From contig CAIRSA010000495.1 of assembly GCA_903881085.1 (NCBI GenBank), positions 19,659 through 83,658 on the forward strand: 64,000 nucleotides of DNA, written 5' to 3'. The notes beneath the pieces are model-generated. The model was not told where the DNA came from. It did not search any database and saw only the letters and a program-made list of their open reading frames with translations. This document shows positions 52,659 through 63,854 of this stretch, piece after piece (the stretch's first letter is position 1; the number at the start of each line of letters is the position of its first letter). Source of the stretch: an uncultured Acidobacteriia bacterium (GTDB lineage Bacteria > Acidobacteriota > Terriglobia > Bryobacterales > Bryobacteraceae). The position numbers were made by a program, and so were the translations under genes.

Positions 52659-53965
52659 TGCGCAGTATCTACACCCGAATTTTAGCTTGGGGCCTCGTGA
52701 TGTTGTTCGTCTCGCTGGCCACTTTTGTTGAGATCTCGTTCTACGTGATGCGCCGGGCGGAGATGCGCGGCGGCCCGCTTGGCTCCATGCTGCGATTTGA
52801 ATTGAACGAAGTCACCACCGCGTATGAGGCAGGTGGGGCGGCCGCAGCAGCCAGCTACCTGGAACGAATGAGCCAGTATTTTCCAGGGGAGCATTATTTC
52901 ACCGATGCCAACGGCCGCGATCTGGCAACAGGCGTTGACCGTTCCCGCCTGCTGGCCGCAACACAGAAGCATGTCAGGCTGCCTGAAAACTCCAACGGAG
53001 TCCCGACGTTTGCCGTCGGCTCGCCGGATGGCCGTTACTGGTTTATGGCCGAAGTCCAGGCGCCGATTGGCCTTTGGACGCTCATCCCGTACTATTCGCC
53101 GATTCTGTTGTTGGTCGCGCTGCTCAGCTGGCTGCTTGCGTTTCGGCTGGCCTCGCCTTTGCGCAAACTATCGAAAGTTGTGGAGCAATTCGGCCGAGGC
53201 AACCTCTCGGTTCGCGTGAACTCGCGGCGCGGCGATGAAATTGGCGCGCTGGCACGCACCTTCGATGTGATGGCCGATCGCATGCAAACCTTGCTCACCG
53301 CAGAACGCCGCCTTTTGCAGGATGTTTCTCATGAGCTGCGCTCGCCCCTGGCCCGATTGAGATTTGCTGCTGAACTGACCAGGACCTCGGATGATCGCGA
53401 TGCCGCCGTTGCCCGATTGCACAAGGAGGTCGGCAGACTGGATAATTTGGTCGGGGCGTTGTTGCAGGTGACGCGAGTAGAAGGCGATCCCCTGGAAAGC
53501 CAGGCTGAGATTGTCAGCGTGGGCGAGTTGCTTGAGGAAGTGGTGGCAGACAGCGCCGTGGAGGCCGGACCGAAAAGTGTCCGTCTGGACGTTGACGCCG
53601 CAGCGGGCGTGGCCATCTTCGGTGACCGTGAACTGCTTCGCAGGGCTGTTGAAAACGTGGTGTTCAACGCCATTCGTCATTCGCCTGCTGGCGCTGCCGT
53701 CGACATTCGGCTTGGTACCGGCGGCGGGCGTGCAGAGATTTCCATTCGTGATTACGGCGAAGGCGTTCCGGATGATTTGCTGGGTAAAATATTTTCGCCG
53801 TTCTTCAGGGTGGACGCTTCGCGCGACAGCTCCACCGGCGGCGTTGGTCTAGGGCTGGCCATCGCCCAGCGGGCGGTACAGCTGCACCACGGAGAGATTC
53901 ACGCCGCGAATGCCTCGCCAGGATTGCGTGTAGAGATCCTGATGCCATTGCACACCGCCGCATAG
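52658..53965 (+). CDS. Sensor histidine kinase (HAMP-HisKA-HATPase)
   Basis: 435 residues. A membrane span (about 8-30), a periplasmic sensor region (31-147), a second span (148-168) and a HAMP domain (170-222) precede the HisKA helix with phospho-acceptor His225 in DVSHELRSPLARL. The HATPase domain (about 330-433) has an N-box (NVVFNAIRHSP), DYGEGVPDD and GGVGLGLAIAQ. The CpxA/BaeS-like size and tight coupling to the response regulator define a classical two-component pair. The periplasmic domain gives no clear ligand. Confidence 0.93.
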   Translation: MRSIYTRILAWGLVMLFVSLATFVEISFYVMRRAEMRGGPLGSMLRFELNEVTTAYEAGGAAAAASYLERMSQYFPGEHYFTDANGRDLATGVDRSRLLAATQKHVRLPENSNGVPTFAVGSPDGRYWFMAEVQAPIGLWTLIPYYSPILLLVALLSWLLAFRLASPLRKLSKVVEQFGRGNLSVRVNSRRGDEIGALARTFDVMADRMQTLLTAERRLLQDVSHELRSPLARLRFAAELTRTSDDRDAAVARLHKEVGRLDNLVGALLQVTRVEGDPLESQAEIVSVGELLEEVVADSAVEAGPKSVRLDVDAAAGVAIFGDRELLRRAVENVVFNAIRHSPAGAAVDIRLGTGGGRAEISIRDYGEGVPDDLLGKIFSPFFRVDASRDSSTGGVGLGLAIAQRAVQLHHGEIHAANASPGLRVEILMPLHTAA

Positions 53966-54008
53966 AGCGGCTTGCATCCTGGGCTCATTCCCGATATATT
54001 CACGATCA

Positions 54009-56522
54009 ATGAAACAGCTTGCACTTGTCCTCGCCCTGGCCGCAGTGTCTCTGCGCGCCGAAGTCCCGCTGGCCGATGTGCGCAACTCACGCGCCGCCGA
54101 CACCAATACGCACTTTGACCCTCCGCACTTTGCTTCGAAAGCCGAATGGGAGAAGCGCCGCCAGCAACTGCGGGCGCAGATTCTGATGTCGGCCGGACTC
54201 GACATTCTGCCCGACCGTACGCCGCTTAGTCCGCAGATTTTCGGCAAGCTCAACCGCGGCGATTATTCCATCGAAAAGGTGCTGATCCAGACGCTGCCCG
54301 GCTACTGGCTGGGTGGCAATCTGTACCGGCCGCTGGGCAAGCAGGGCAAGTTCCCCGGCGTGGTAAGCCCACATGGACATTGGAAAAAGGGACGCCTCGA
54401 AAACACCGAAACCGGCTCCATTCCGGCACGGTGCATTTCGCTAGCTCGACAGGGCTACGTGGCCTTTTGTTATGAAATGGTGGGGTATAACGACACCACG
54501 CAGACCCCACATGCTTTCGGTGGGCCGGCTGAGGACCTGTGGGCGTTCGGGCCGCTGGGCTTGCAGTTGTGGAACTCCATCCGCGCATTGGATTTTGTTC
54601 AGTCGCTGCCCGATGTTGATGGAAGCCGCCTCGCCGCCACAGGGGCTTCGGGCGGGGCGACGCAGACGTTTCTGCTTTCGGCTGTCGACGAGCGCGTGAA
54701 GTTTTCCACGCCGGTGAATATGATTTCTTCAATCATGCAGGGCGGCTCGCCGTGCGAAAACGCGCCCGGCTTGCGCGTGGGCGCAAACAACATGGAGATC
54801 GGCGCGATGATGGCGCCGCGTCCGATGTTGATGGTGGCCGCCACGGGCGATTGGACGGTGAACACGCCGAAGATTGAGTACCCTGCGTTGCGCGATATTT
54901 ACAAGTTGTACGATGCCGAGGCCAATCTGGCGATGGTGCAGATCACCGCGCCGCACAACTACAACAAAGACAGCCGCGAAGCGATGTACCGGTTCTTCGG
55001 GGAGAAGATTCTGGCAGTGCATGACACCGCATCGCTAAAAGAAGGCACCATCCGCGAAGAAAAGGATGAGGACATGCTGGCCTTGGCCGGCCGCCAGCAT
55101 CCTGCCGGGGCTTTGAACTACGACCAGTTGTTTGAACAGTGGAAGATGATCGCCCGGCGGCAGGCCATCGGCTGGGATCCGCGCATGATTCGCCAGCGGC
55201 TGGCCACCGCGATCGGCGCGGAGTGGCCCTCGGAGGTGGAAAGCGCGAGCAACGGCGAGAGGATCACCCTTTCGCGCAAAGGAGTTGGGGACCGCGTGGA
55301 AGGCGTCAGGCTGGAAGGCGAAGGACAGCCGGCAGTCGTGGTGCACTCCGATGGCATCGAAGCAGCGCGAAATTCCGACGCCGTCAAAGCGCTCATTGCC
55401 GCGCATCGCCCGGTTTTAATCATCGAACCTTTTCACACCGTGTGGGATACGACTGTCAAACATTACCTGACCTTTCATCGCTCTGACGATGCCAATCGCA
55501 CGCAGGACATTCTCACTGCACTTGCCTATTTGGGCAAAGACCGTGTGGAACTCATCGGTCTGGGAAAAGCAGCTGTGTGGGCTACTTTTGCGGCCGCCGT
55601 TGCCGAACGGCCGGTCATGCTGCGGGCTAACCTCGCCAACTTCCGCGGTACCGATCAGGACTACATCGACAACTACTTTGTGCCGGGAATCCAGCGCGTG
55701 GGCGGCATTCTGGCAGCGCGCCGGGTGATGCAGATGGCCAATGTGCAAGTGCTGCGCGACGTGGAATATGCGCGCAACGGCGGGATCCCGCAGCTGTTGG
55801 ACTTGTATATTCCCGAGTCCAGAACACCGCTGCCGTTGCTGATTTCCGTCCATGGAGGCGGCTGGCGCGCTGGTACCAAGGCCAACTCGGCAATCATCCG
55901 CCAGTTTATGCGCGGCTACGCCGTGGCCAGCATCGATTACCGGCTGAGCGATGTGGCGAAGTTCCCCGCGCAGATCGAAGATTGCCTGGCCGCCGTGCGC
56001 TGGCTGCGGGCAAACGCTGCGAAGTACAACCTTGATCCGAATCGTGTGGCTGCCTGGGGTGATTCCGCCGGAGGCCACCTGGTAGCGCTGATGGGAACTA
56101 TGGGCAACCGCAACCCGGAAACCCGGTTGCAGGGTGTCATCGACTTTTACGGACCTACCGACCTGCTTAAGATGGCTGAGCACCAGAAACTGTCGCCCGA
56201 GATCAAATTCCAGATCGACCACGACTCCCCAATGTCACCTGAATCGTGGCTGATCGGCGCACCGATTCAGCAGAACAAAGACAAGGCCGCCAAGGCCAAT
56301 CCGATTAACTACATTAGTAAAGAAACGGCTCCCTTCCTGATCATGCACGGCGACCGGGATCCACTGGTACCAACGGAACAAAGCCGTATTTTCCTGCAAG
56401 CATTAGAAAAGGCTGGGATTCCGGCTTCTTTGCATATCGTTAAGGGCGGTGGGCACGGTTTTGGCGGACCGGAAATTGACACCAGAGTCGACGAGTTTTT
56501 TGACCGCATATTAAAAAAGTAA
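54009..56522 (+). CDS. Double alpha/beta-hydrolase esterase
   Basis: 837 residues with signal peptide 1-18. The N-terminal hydrolase (about 30-400) is an acetyl-esterase/dienelactone-hydrolase-like module with VVSPHGHWKKG, nucleophile GASGGATQ (around 218) and the late histidine in APHNYNKD. A smaller alpha/beta segment (about 400-570) follows. The C-terminal hydrolase (about 580-837) is a BD-FAE-like carboxylesterase with VHGGGWRAG, nucleophile GDSAGGHL (around 685), Asp in HGDRDPLV and His in GGGHGFGG. Two complete active sites in one exported chain suggest sequential removal of different ester groups from plant polymer. The gene is monocistronic, 43 bases after the histidine kinase. Confidence 0.85.
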   Translation: MKQLALVLALAAVSLRAEVPLADVRNSRAADTNTHFDPPHFASKAEWEKRRQQLRAQILMSAGLDILPDRTPLSPQIFGKLNRGDYSIEKVLIQTLPGYWLGGNLYRPLGKQGKFPGVVSPHGHWKKGRLENTETGSIPARCISLARQGYVAFCYEMVGYNDTTQTPHAFGGPAEDLWAFGPLGLQLWNSIRALDFVQSLPDVDGSRLAATGASGGATQTFLLSAVDERVKFSTPVNMISSIMQGGSPCENAPGLRVGANNMEIGAMMAPRPMLMVAATGDWTVNTPKIEYPALRDIYKLYDAEANLAMVQITAPHNYNKDSREAMYRFFGEKILAVHDTASLKEGTIREEKDEDMLALAGRQHPAGALNYDQLFEQWKMIARRQAIGWDPRMIRQRLATAIGAEWPSEVESASNGERITLSRKGVGDRVEGVRLEGEGQPAVVVHSDGIEAARNSDAVKALIAAHRPVLIIEPFHTVWDTTVKHYLTFHRSDDANRTQDILTALAYLGKDRVELIGLGKAAVWATFAAAVAERPVMLRANLANFRGTDQDYIDNYFVPGIQRVGGILAARRVMQMANVQVLRDVEYARNGGIPQLLDLYIPESRTPLPLLISVHGGGWRAGTKANSAIIRQFMRGYAVASIDYRLSDVAKFPAQIEDCLAAVRWLRANAAKYNLDPNRVAAWGDSAGGHLVALMGTMGNRNPETRLQGVIDFYGPTDLLKMAEHQKLSPEIKFQIDHDSPMSPESWLIGAPIQQNKDKAAKANPINYISKETAPFLIMHGDRDPLVPTEQSRIFLQALEKAGIPASLHIVKGGGHGFGGPEIDTRVDEFFDRILKK

Positions 56523-56568
56523 CCCCCGCCTCCTCCTCCAATCGGCGATTTTGTCCGATAAGTGATCC

Positions 56569-58572
56569 ATGAGAGTAAGCGCAAGTTGCGTTCTCAGGAT
56601 CGCATTTCAACTTTTACCGGCATTCCTGCTAGCCCAGGAGCGCGACCTAACCTCGCTCAGCCTGGAAGATTTCCTGAACGTTGAGGTAACCTCTGTCAGC
56701 AAGACTCCGCAAAAGCTCTCGCGAACGGCGGCTGCGGTTTATGTGATCTCGCAGGATGACATTCGGCGTAGCGGCGCCGTCAGCCTGCCGGAAGCGTTGC
56801 GGTTAGCGCCGGGCGTTACGGTTGCGCGCATCGCTGGCACAACCTGGGCAATTGGGATCCGCGGCTTCAATAGCATTTACAGCAATAAGCTGTTAGTGAT
56901 GGTCGACGGAAGAACCATCTACAGCGCGCTGGTGAGCGGCGTGTTATGGACGGACCAGTTGATGATGTTGGAAGACATCGAACGGATAGAAGTCATTCGC
57001 GGACCCGGCGGCACCATGTGGGGAGCAAATGCCGTATCCGGTGTAATCAACATCATTACCAAGCACACGAAAGACACCTTGGGCGGTATTGCCTCCTTTA
57101 GGGGCGGAAACCTGGACCCGGCAACCGGCACTGTCCGATACGGCGGAAAATTCGCGGATAATGCCACCTGGCGCGCCTGGAGCCAGTATTCATTGCAGGG
57201 TGAAACGACTCACGCGAACACGGCAGTAGTTTTGGATAGATGGAGTACCGGCCGCGGCGGCATGCGGGTGGATTGGAAACTGGGGGAACAGGATACCCTT
57301 CTGCTGGAAGGAGAGATGGAAAAGAACTCCTCCCAGGTCCCGGCGCTTGAAATTGGCGCCCTTGGGCAGGAGGGAATCGTAAGGCGTGAAACGGGCAGCA
57401 GTGTGGGGTTCATTATGGGCAGATGGAACCACACAACGGAAGACGGCAATGAGCTGGCTGTCCAGTCCTATTTCAGTGACAACCGCTTGAATGGAGGCGC
57501 GTTTACAGCGTCGGTTCGCACCTTCGATTTAGATACCCATTACTCCTATTCGCTGACGGATCGTCACACGCTGATGGCGGGTGGGGGAATGCGGGCTGAC
57601 CAGATCGGTACCACCGGAAGCCCCATTTTCTCTTTCGCTCCGGCGTCAACCACCTACTACATTTACAACGGATTCCTGCAGGACGAGTGGGAGCTGGTCC
57701 AGGAAAAACTGACCGCGACTATTGGCGCAAAGGTCGAGCACTACACGCATGCCGGCATGACCTTCCAGCCGACCGTCAGACTGATGTGGACTCCGACCAC
57801 AAAGCAGGGCTATTGGCTGGCAGCTTCACAGGCGATCCGCACCCCTTCGCATATCGATTATGCCAGCCACGTCGAAATTCCCACCGGCAAGGTGGGGGGT
57901 GCACAGACAGAGATTGTCTTGAATGGCAGCCAGGCTTTCAAGCCGGAAGTGCTGAAGGCTTTGGAAGTTGGCACGCGGTGGATGCTCGGCCGCAAACTGG
58001 CCCTCGACGTTGCGATGTACCGGCATTGGTATCAACGGCTTGCGAACTATCAACTTGCTGTCAACGATTCCAAGGTCTCTCTCTTGCCTGGCACCAGTGG
58101 AGTGTTGATTGCGATTCCGGCAAGCGTGGCGAATGGAATGACGGGGATTAACCAGGGCGGCGAGGCTTCGCTGCATCTGGATTTGACGCCACATCTGCAG
58201 CTGACGGGCTCCTACAGCTCCCTGTTTTCTCAGAGCAGCAACCGTCCCGGAGTGGATCCGAATACAAGTTTCACTATCTCCTCCTATACTCCCAAGCACC
58301 AATGGCAAATGCGTGGATCCTGGGATTTCAGGAAAGGTTGGACGTCGGAACTGGCTTTTTATCGAATCGGGTCCATACCGGGAAGTGACCTTCCAGGCTA
58401 CTCCAGGATGGATTTCCGCATTGCGCGAAAGTTAGGTGGCCTTGCGGAATTGAGCTTAGGCGGACAGAACCTGTTACGGCCCCGCCAGCAGGAATTTGCG
58501 GGCAACATTCTTTACCCACCCGGAGCGATTTCGAGAAGTGTGGAATTGGGAGTGCGGTGGAACTTTCGATGA
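56569..58572 (+). CDS. TonB-dependent receptor (non-Oar type) of the YfiR/kinase operon
   Basis: 667 residues with signal peptide 1-22. LTSLSLEDFLNVEVTSVSKTPQKLSRTAAAVYVIS is typical of the plug lead-in. The plug follows (ALRLAPGVTVARIAG, GVLWTDQLMMLEDIERIEVIRGPG, NAVSGVINIIT), and the barrel ends V-R-W-N-F-R. It is shorter than the Oar-like receptors and lacks their N-terminal beta domain. The stop codon overlaps the next gene by ATGA. Receptors with this lead-in often sit next to YfiR-like and sensor-kinase genes and probably act as an outer-membrane sensor or importer for the signal. Confidence 0.92.
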   Translation: MRVSASCVLRIAFQLLPAFLLAQERDLTSLSLEDFLNVEVTSVSKTPQKLSRTAAAVYVISQDDIRRSGAVSLPEALRLAPGVTVARIAGTTWAIGIRGFNSIYSNKLLVMVDGRTIYSALVSGVLWTDQLMMLEDIERIEVIRGPGGTMWGANAVSGVINIITKHTKDTLGGIASFRGGNLDPATGTVRYGGKFADNATWRAWSQYSLQGETTHANTAVVLDRWSTGRGGMRVDWKLGEQDTLLLEGEMEKNSSQVPALEIGALGQEGIVRRETGSSVGFIMGRWNHTTEDGNELAVQSYFSDNRLNGGAFTASVRTFDLDTHYSYSLTDRHTLMAGGGMRADQIGTTGSPIFSFAPASTTYYIYNGFLQDEWELVQEKLTATIGAKVEHYTHAGMTFQPTVRLMWTPTTKQGYWLAASQAIRTPSHIDYASHVEIPTGKVGGAQTEIVLNGSQAFKPEVLKALEVGTRWMLGRKLALDVAMYRHWYQRLANYQLAVNDSKVSLLPGTSGVLIAIPASVANGMTGINQGGEASLHLDLTPHLQLTGSYSSLFSQSSNRPGVDPNTSFTISSYTPKHQWQMRGSWDFRKGWTSELAFYRIGSIPGSDLPGYSRMDFRIARKLGGLAELSLGGQNLLRPRQQEFAGNILYPPGAISRSVELGVRWNFR

Positions 58573-59143
58573 CCCAATGGTGGGGGGATTATCCAGGAAA
58601 ACTCGGCGCCTTTTTCATTGTTTTGCTTTTGGCTACTCCAGCAGCGGGTGGGGTCAACGCGGCGAACGAGGATGAGGTGCGTACCGCCTTCCTGTTTCAG
58701 TTAGCGCAGTATGTTCATTGGCCAGCCGATGCGGCCCGCCCTCAAAGCTCACCGCTCCGGTTTTGCGTGTTGGGTAAGGACAGGCTGACGTCCACGCTGG
58801 AGAACACAGTGCGAGGCAAGTCCATTCAGGGTCGTGCGATCGTGGTTCGCCGCATGGAACCGGAGACCGATCCGGCTGGGTGCGACCTGGTGTTTCTTAC
58901 TTATCAAAGCGAAAAGCCGATCAAAGGCTGGCTCAAGGATTGGAGCCACCCTCCTGTTTTGCTGGTGGGAGAAACGGAACGGTTTGCTGAGATTGGCGGG
59001 ATGGTCAATCTGTCCATACAAAGTGGTAGAGTCTCTTTTGAAATCAATGTGGTGGCTGCGGAACGCGCGCATATTGAATTCCGTTCGCAGCTGCTGCGCT
59101 TTGCGAGAATTGTGAAGGAGCCAGGCGAGAAAGGAGTCAAGCG

Positions 59144-59147
<4 letters not shown>
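58569..59147 (+). CDS. YfiR-like (DUF4154) periplasmic protein
   Basis: 192 residues from the ATG at 58569, chosen because it overlaps the receptor stop as ATGA; a GTG at 58557 is also in frame. A signal peptide (about residues 12-32) is followed by the DUF4154/YfiR fold: VRTAFLFQLAQYVHWPADA, RFCVLGKDRL, LVFLTYQSEKP, LLVGETERFAEIGGMVNL and FEINVVAAERAHIEFRSQLLRFARI. In Pseudomonas, YfiR holds the membrane enzyme YfiN inactive through its periplasmic domain. Here the gene overlaps the downstream hybrid kinase by 4 bases, so it most likely regulates that kinase. Confidence 0.9.
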
Positions 59148-61513
<2,366 letters not shown>

Positions 61514-61514
61514 A

Positions 61515-61777
61515 CCTAAGGCACCGCACAAGAAGAACTTTGCAGCCATCGACGTGGCACAGAGTCTCACTCCAATGTCCCTTACATTGCCGGTTTTTGT
61601 GGCGCCCACATTCGTGTCGAAACGTTTGGTGTTGGGCCGTCCTGCCCATGCCATGACTCCTGTGATTCGAAGGGTTTACGAACGCGCGGAGACGAATCTC
61701 GGCGCGGCAGGCAGGAGTGCCCGCGCCACGAGGTCTGGCGTAGTCAATGTGAAGTTATTTTTGTGTGGTTCCTAAGG
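61515..61777. mobile_element. MITE-like element with imperfect terminal inverted repeats
   Basis: The 26 bases at 61515-61540 (starting CCTAAGG) match the reverse complement of 61752-61777 (ending CCTAAGG) at 21 of 26 positions. The 263-base element fills exactly the gap between the convergent hybrid kinase and SirB1-like genes. It contains no gene I can support; a 73-residue frame inside it has no recognisable features. The structure is that of a short non-autonomous element, though a folded terminator region is an alternative. I did not see a second copy in the window. Confidence 0.4.
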
Positions 61778-62605
61778 TCAGCGCGGTTTTGGAAGCTGAT
61801 CCAGGTATTTCTGGATGAGTTCGATTTGACGTTCGATTTCGCCGCGATTAGGGGATTCCGGGGCGAGCCGCAGGTACTCCTGGAAATCGCGCACGGCAGC
61901 ACGAAAACGCCGCAATTGCCCGCTCACAACCGCCCGTTGCAGGTGCTCGTCAGCGGAACCTGGCATCGCCTCAATCAGAAGATTTAACACTTCTGCGGTC
62001 TTGTAATGTTCTTTCGTGCGGAAGTAGATCAACCGCAGGTTGTTCAACATGCGGATGAGAATCTGCCGGCTACCCACCGGCTCCAGGATAGCCGCATTGG
62101 CTGCAACATCGACGCCGGCAGTATCGGCGGCCAGTTCCAGGCACTCCTCGGCCGTCATCAGGCGTCCGCCATGAAACACGTCGATATACGTTTCATACTC
62201 GCCGTCATCGTACTTGACGACGAAGTGTCCGGGCAACGCGATTCCAAACACCGGCTTTGCCAGGCGACGGGCGATCTCAATGTAGAGGACCGAGAGGGAT
62301 ATCGGGATTCCCGTACGATGGGCGATGACCTCGTTCAAACAGCTGTTGTGGGCGTTGTAGTAGTCGTCGTCATTTCCCGTAAAGCCAAGTTCGTCGAACA
62401 GATACTCGTTGGCGATCTGGACGTACTCCTGGCCGTCCATGTCGTCAGAGATGCGCTCGGAAAGCTCAACGGCATGCGAATCCAGGATCTCGACGAAATG
62501 CGGCACGATGATCGACGGGAATTCGATCGCCGCCAGCTCCAACGATGGCACGTCGAGCGGCGTCTGGGAAGTTTCCGACTTAAGAGCTTCGAGTAAACTC
62601 TGCAC
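61778..62605 (-). CDS. SirB1-like transglutaminase-fold protein with C-terminal TPR-like helices
   Basis: 275 residues from a GTG at 62605. A GTG at 62668 is also in frame but would overlap the divergent gene. The core (about 55-175) matches the SirB1/transglutaminase-like family: NSCLNEVIAHRTGIPISLSVLYIEIARRL, FGIALPGHFVVKY and IDVFHGG. The C-terminal part (about 185-270) has TPR-like helix pairs (AVVSGQLRRFRAAVRDFQEYLRLAP). Family members are widespread and cytoplasmic; a protease/transamidase-like function is unproven. The active-site Cys lies in HNSCLNEV and the His in LPGHFVV. Confidence 0.88.
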   Translation of the reverse strand: MQSLLEALKSETSQTPLDVPSLELAAIEFPSIIVPHFVEILDSHAVELSERISDDMDGQEYVQIANEYLFDELGFTGNDDDYYNAHNSCLNEVIAHRTGIPISLSVLYIEIARRLAKPVFGIALPGHFVVKYDDGEYETYIDVFHGGRLMTAEECLELAADTAGVDVAANAAILEPVGSRQILIRMLNNLRLIYFRTKEHYKTAEVLNLLIEAMPGSADEHLQRAVVSGQLRRFRAAVRDFQEYLRLAPESPNRGEIERQIELIQKYLDQLPKPR

Positions 62606-62628
62606 CGTGCAAGTAGAATAACATTGTT

Positions 62629-63522
62629 GTGTACCTTTTTGGTTTCCTTTTAATCTCGGGCGGTGCACTTCTCTCCGCTGACACGCTGCTCACCTGGGGC
62701 GATCGGCTTGAAAAGTGGCTGTTGCCGTCCCTTGCCAGGCAAACAGTGGCCACCGGTCCCTTCGGCGAAGGCGGCTGCCTGATGGACGTAGATGGCGATG
62801 GCTTGACCGACGTGGTGCTGGTGGAAGGCCGCGGCCTGGGCAAGCTGGTTTGGAAACGCGCGCCGAATTGGGAGAGCCACCCGATCGATAGCGAAGTGGA
62901 AATGCACGACTGCCGCGCCGCCACACTGTTCGGACGCCGGGGCTTGCTCATGATTCAGCGCCACATGCAGGTGCGGTTTTACGAATACGGCGGCAAGCCC
63001 GATGAGGTATGGCCTTCAACCGAGATCTACTCCATCTACACCGCTTCGCGCCAGGGAGGCCTCGAAATAGCCGACGTGGATGGCGACGGCCTCCCTGATC
63101 TGTTCTGCGGCAACTACTGGGTGCAGAGCCCGGCTGCGTTCGAACTTTCCTGGCGGGTTTTCGCCATCAACTTGCTGCACCTGGAACCTGCAGCGGCGAC
63201 ATTTCGCATGCTTCTCGATGGGCCGGACCTGATCGTCTCACAAGGCGAGATGGAACATGGCCGCGTCGTCCGGTTCAAGAAGCCGGCTGACCCGAAGCAA
63301 CTGTGGAACGAAGTCCCGCTCGCCGAACTGCACTTTCCCCATGCCCTGGCGCGCGTTCGCGGCAAGCTATGGGTGGCAGAAAACAATGGTCCGTCATCGC
63401 GACTGGTGCGGCTTCCGGGTGGAAGATCAACAAGACTTGGCCATGGCGTGAACACGCTGATCCCGTACCGGAACGGTGCACTTGCCATCGGCGCGGATGA
63501 AGTTACTTACTTGCGCAGGTAG
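62629..63522 (+). CDS. Exported FG-GAP/VCBS-type repeat protein
   Basis: 297 residues from a GTG start giving a plausible signal peptide (YLFGFLLISGGALLSAD). Two calcium-loop repeats of the FG-GAP/VCBS type are clear: MDVDGDGLTDVVLVEG (around 45) and ADVDGDGLPDLFCGNYW (around 150). The rest is beta-rich, consistent with a seven-bladed-propeller-like fold of which only some blades keep the motif. No enzymatic motif is seen. It is divergent from the SirB1-like gene by about 23 bases and overlaps the cupin gene end by 16 bases. Confidence 0.75.
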   Translation: MYLFGFLLISGGALLSADTLLTWGDRLEKWLLPSLARQTVATGPFGEGGCLMDVDGDGLTDVVLVEGRGLGKLVWKRAPNWESHPIDSEVEMHDCRAATLFGRRGLLMIQRHMQVRFYEYGGKPDEVWPSTEIYSIYTASRQGGLEIADVDGDGLPDLFCGNYWVQSPAAFELSWRVFAINLLHLEPAAATFRMLLDGPDLIVSQGEMEHGRVVRFKKPADPKQLWNEVPLAELHFPHALARVRGKLWVAENNGPSSRLVRLPGGRSTRLGHGVNTLIPYRNGALAIGADEVTYLRR

Positions 63523-63854
63523 GCGTCGTCACCGCTTAACCAGTCAGACCGCAACGGGCTGAACACATCGAGCACGAGTGAATCTTCCAGCGCCTCCACC
63601 ATGTGGGGGGCGTTCGGCGGGATCACCATCACCTCGCCGGCGCTGACGATCGATTCCACGCCATCGATCACAAAGCGTAGCTTGCCCGTGAGCATCACCG
63701 ACATCTGCTCATTCGCATGATGGTGCAGCGGCACCACCGCACCTTTCACGATTTCAAGCCGCGCCATGGTGGTGTTCGCACCATGGATCACTTTTCGCGC
63801 CAGCAGTGGATTCATCTGCTCGCGTTCCATCTCATTCCAGCTATAGGTTGGCAT
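63507..63854 (-). CDS. Cupin-domain protein
   Basis: 115 residues, a single small cupin barrel. The first metal motif is HHHANEQMSVMLTGKLRF (around 42-60, with HHH and the following Glu as ligands) and the second is PPNAPHMVEA (around 80-89). It has no signal peptide, so it is cytoplasmic. Small stand-alone cupins of this type include sugar isomerases, dioxygenases and pectin-degradation KdgF-like proteins, which share the H-x-H-x-N-E-Q pattern. KdgF-like uronate processing would suit the pectin genes elsewhere in the window, but the distance makes this only a suggestion. Confidence 0.9.
   Translation of the reverse strand: MPTYSWNEMEREQMNPLLARKVIHGANTTMARLEIVKGAVVPLHHHANEQMSVMLTGKLRFVIDGVESIVSAGEVMVIPPNAPHMVEALEDSLVLDVFSPLRSDWLSGDDAYLRK

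Noticed and set aside
61554..61775. 73-codon plus-strand frame in the MITE-like element
   Set aside because: No ribosome-binding site or recognised feature; ends in the inverted repeat.
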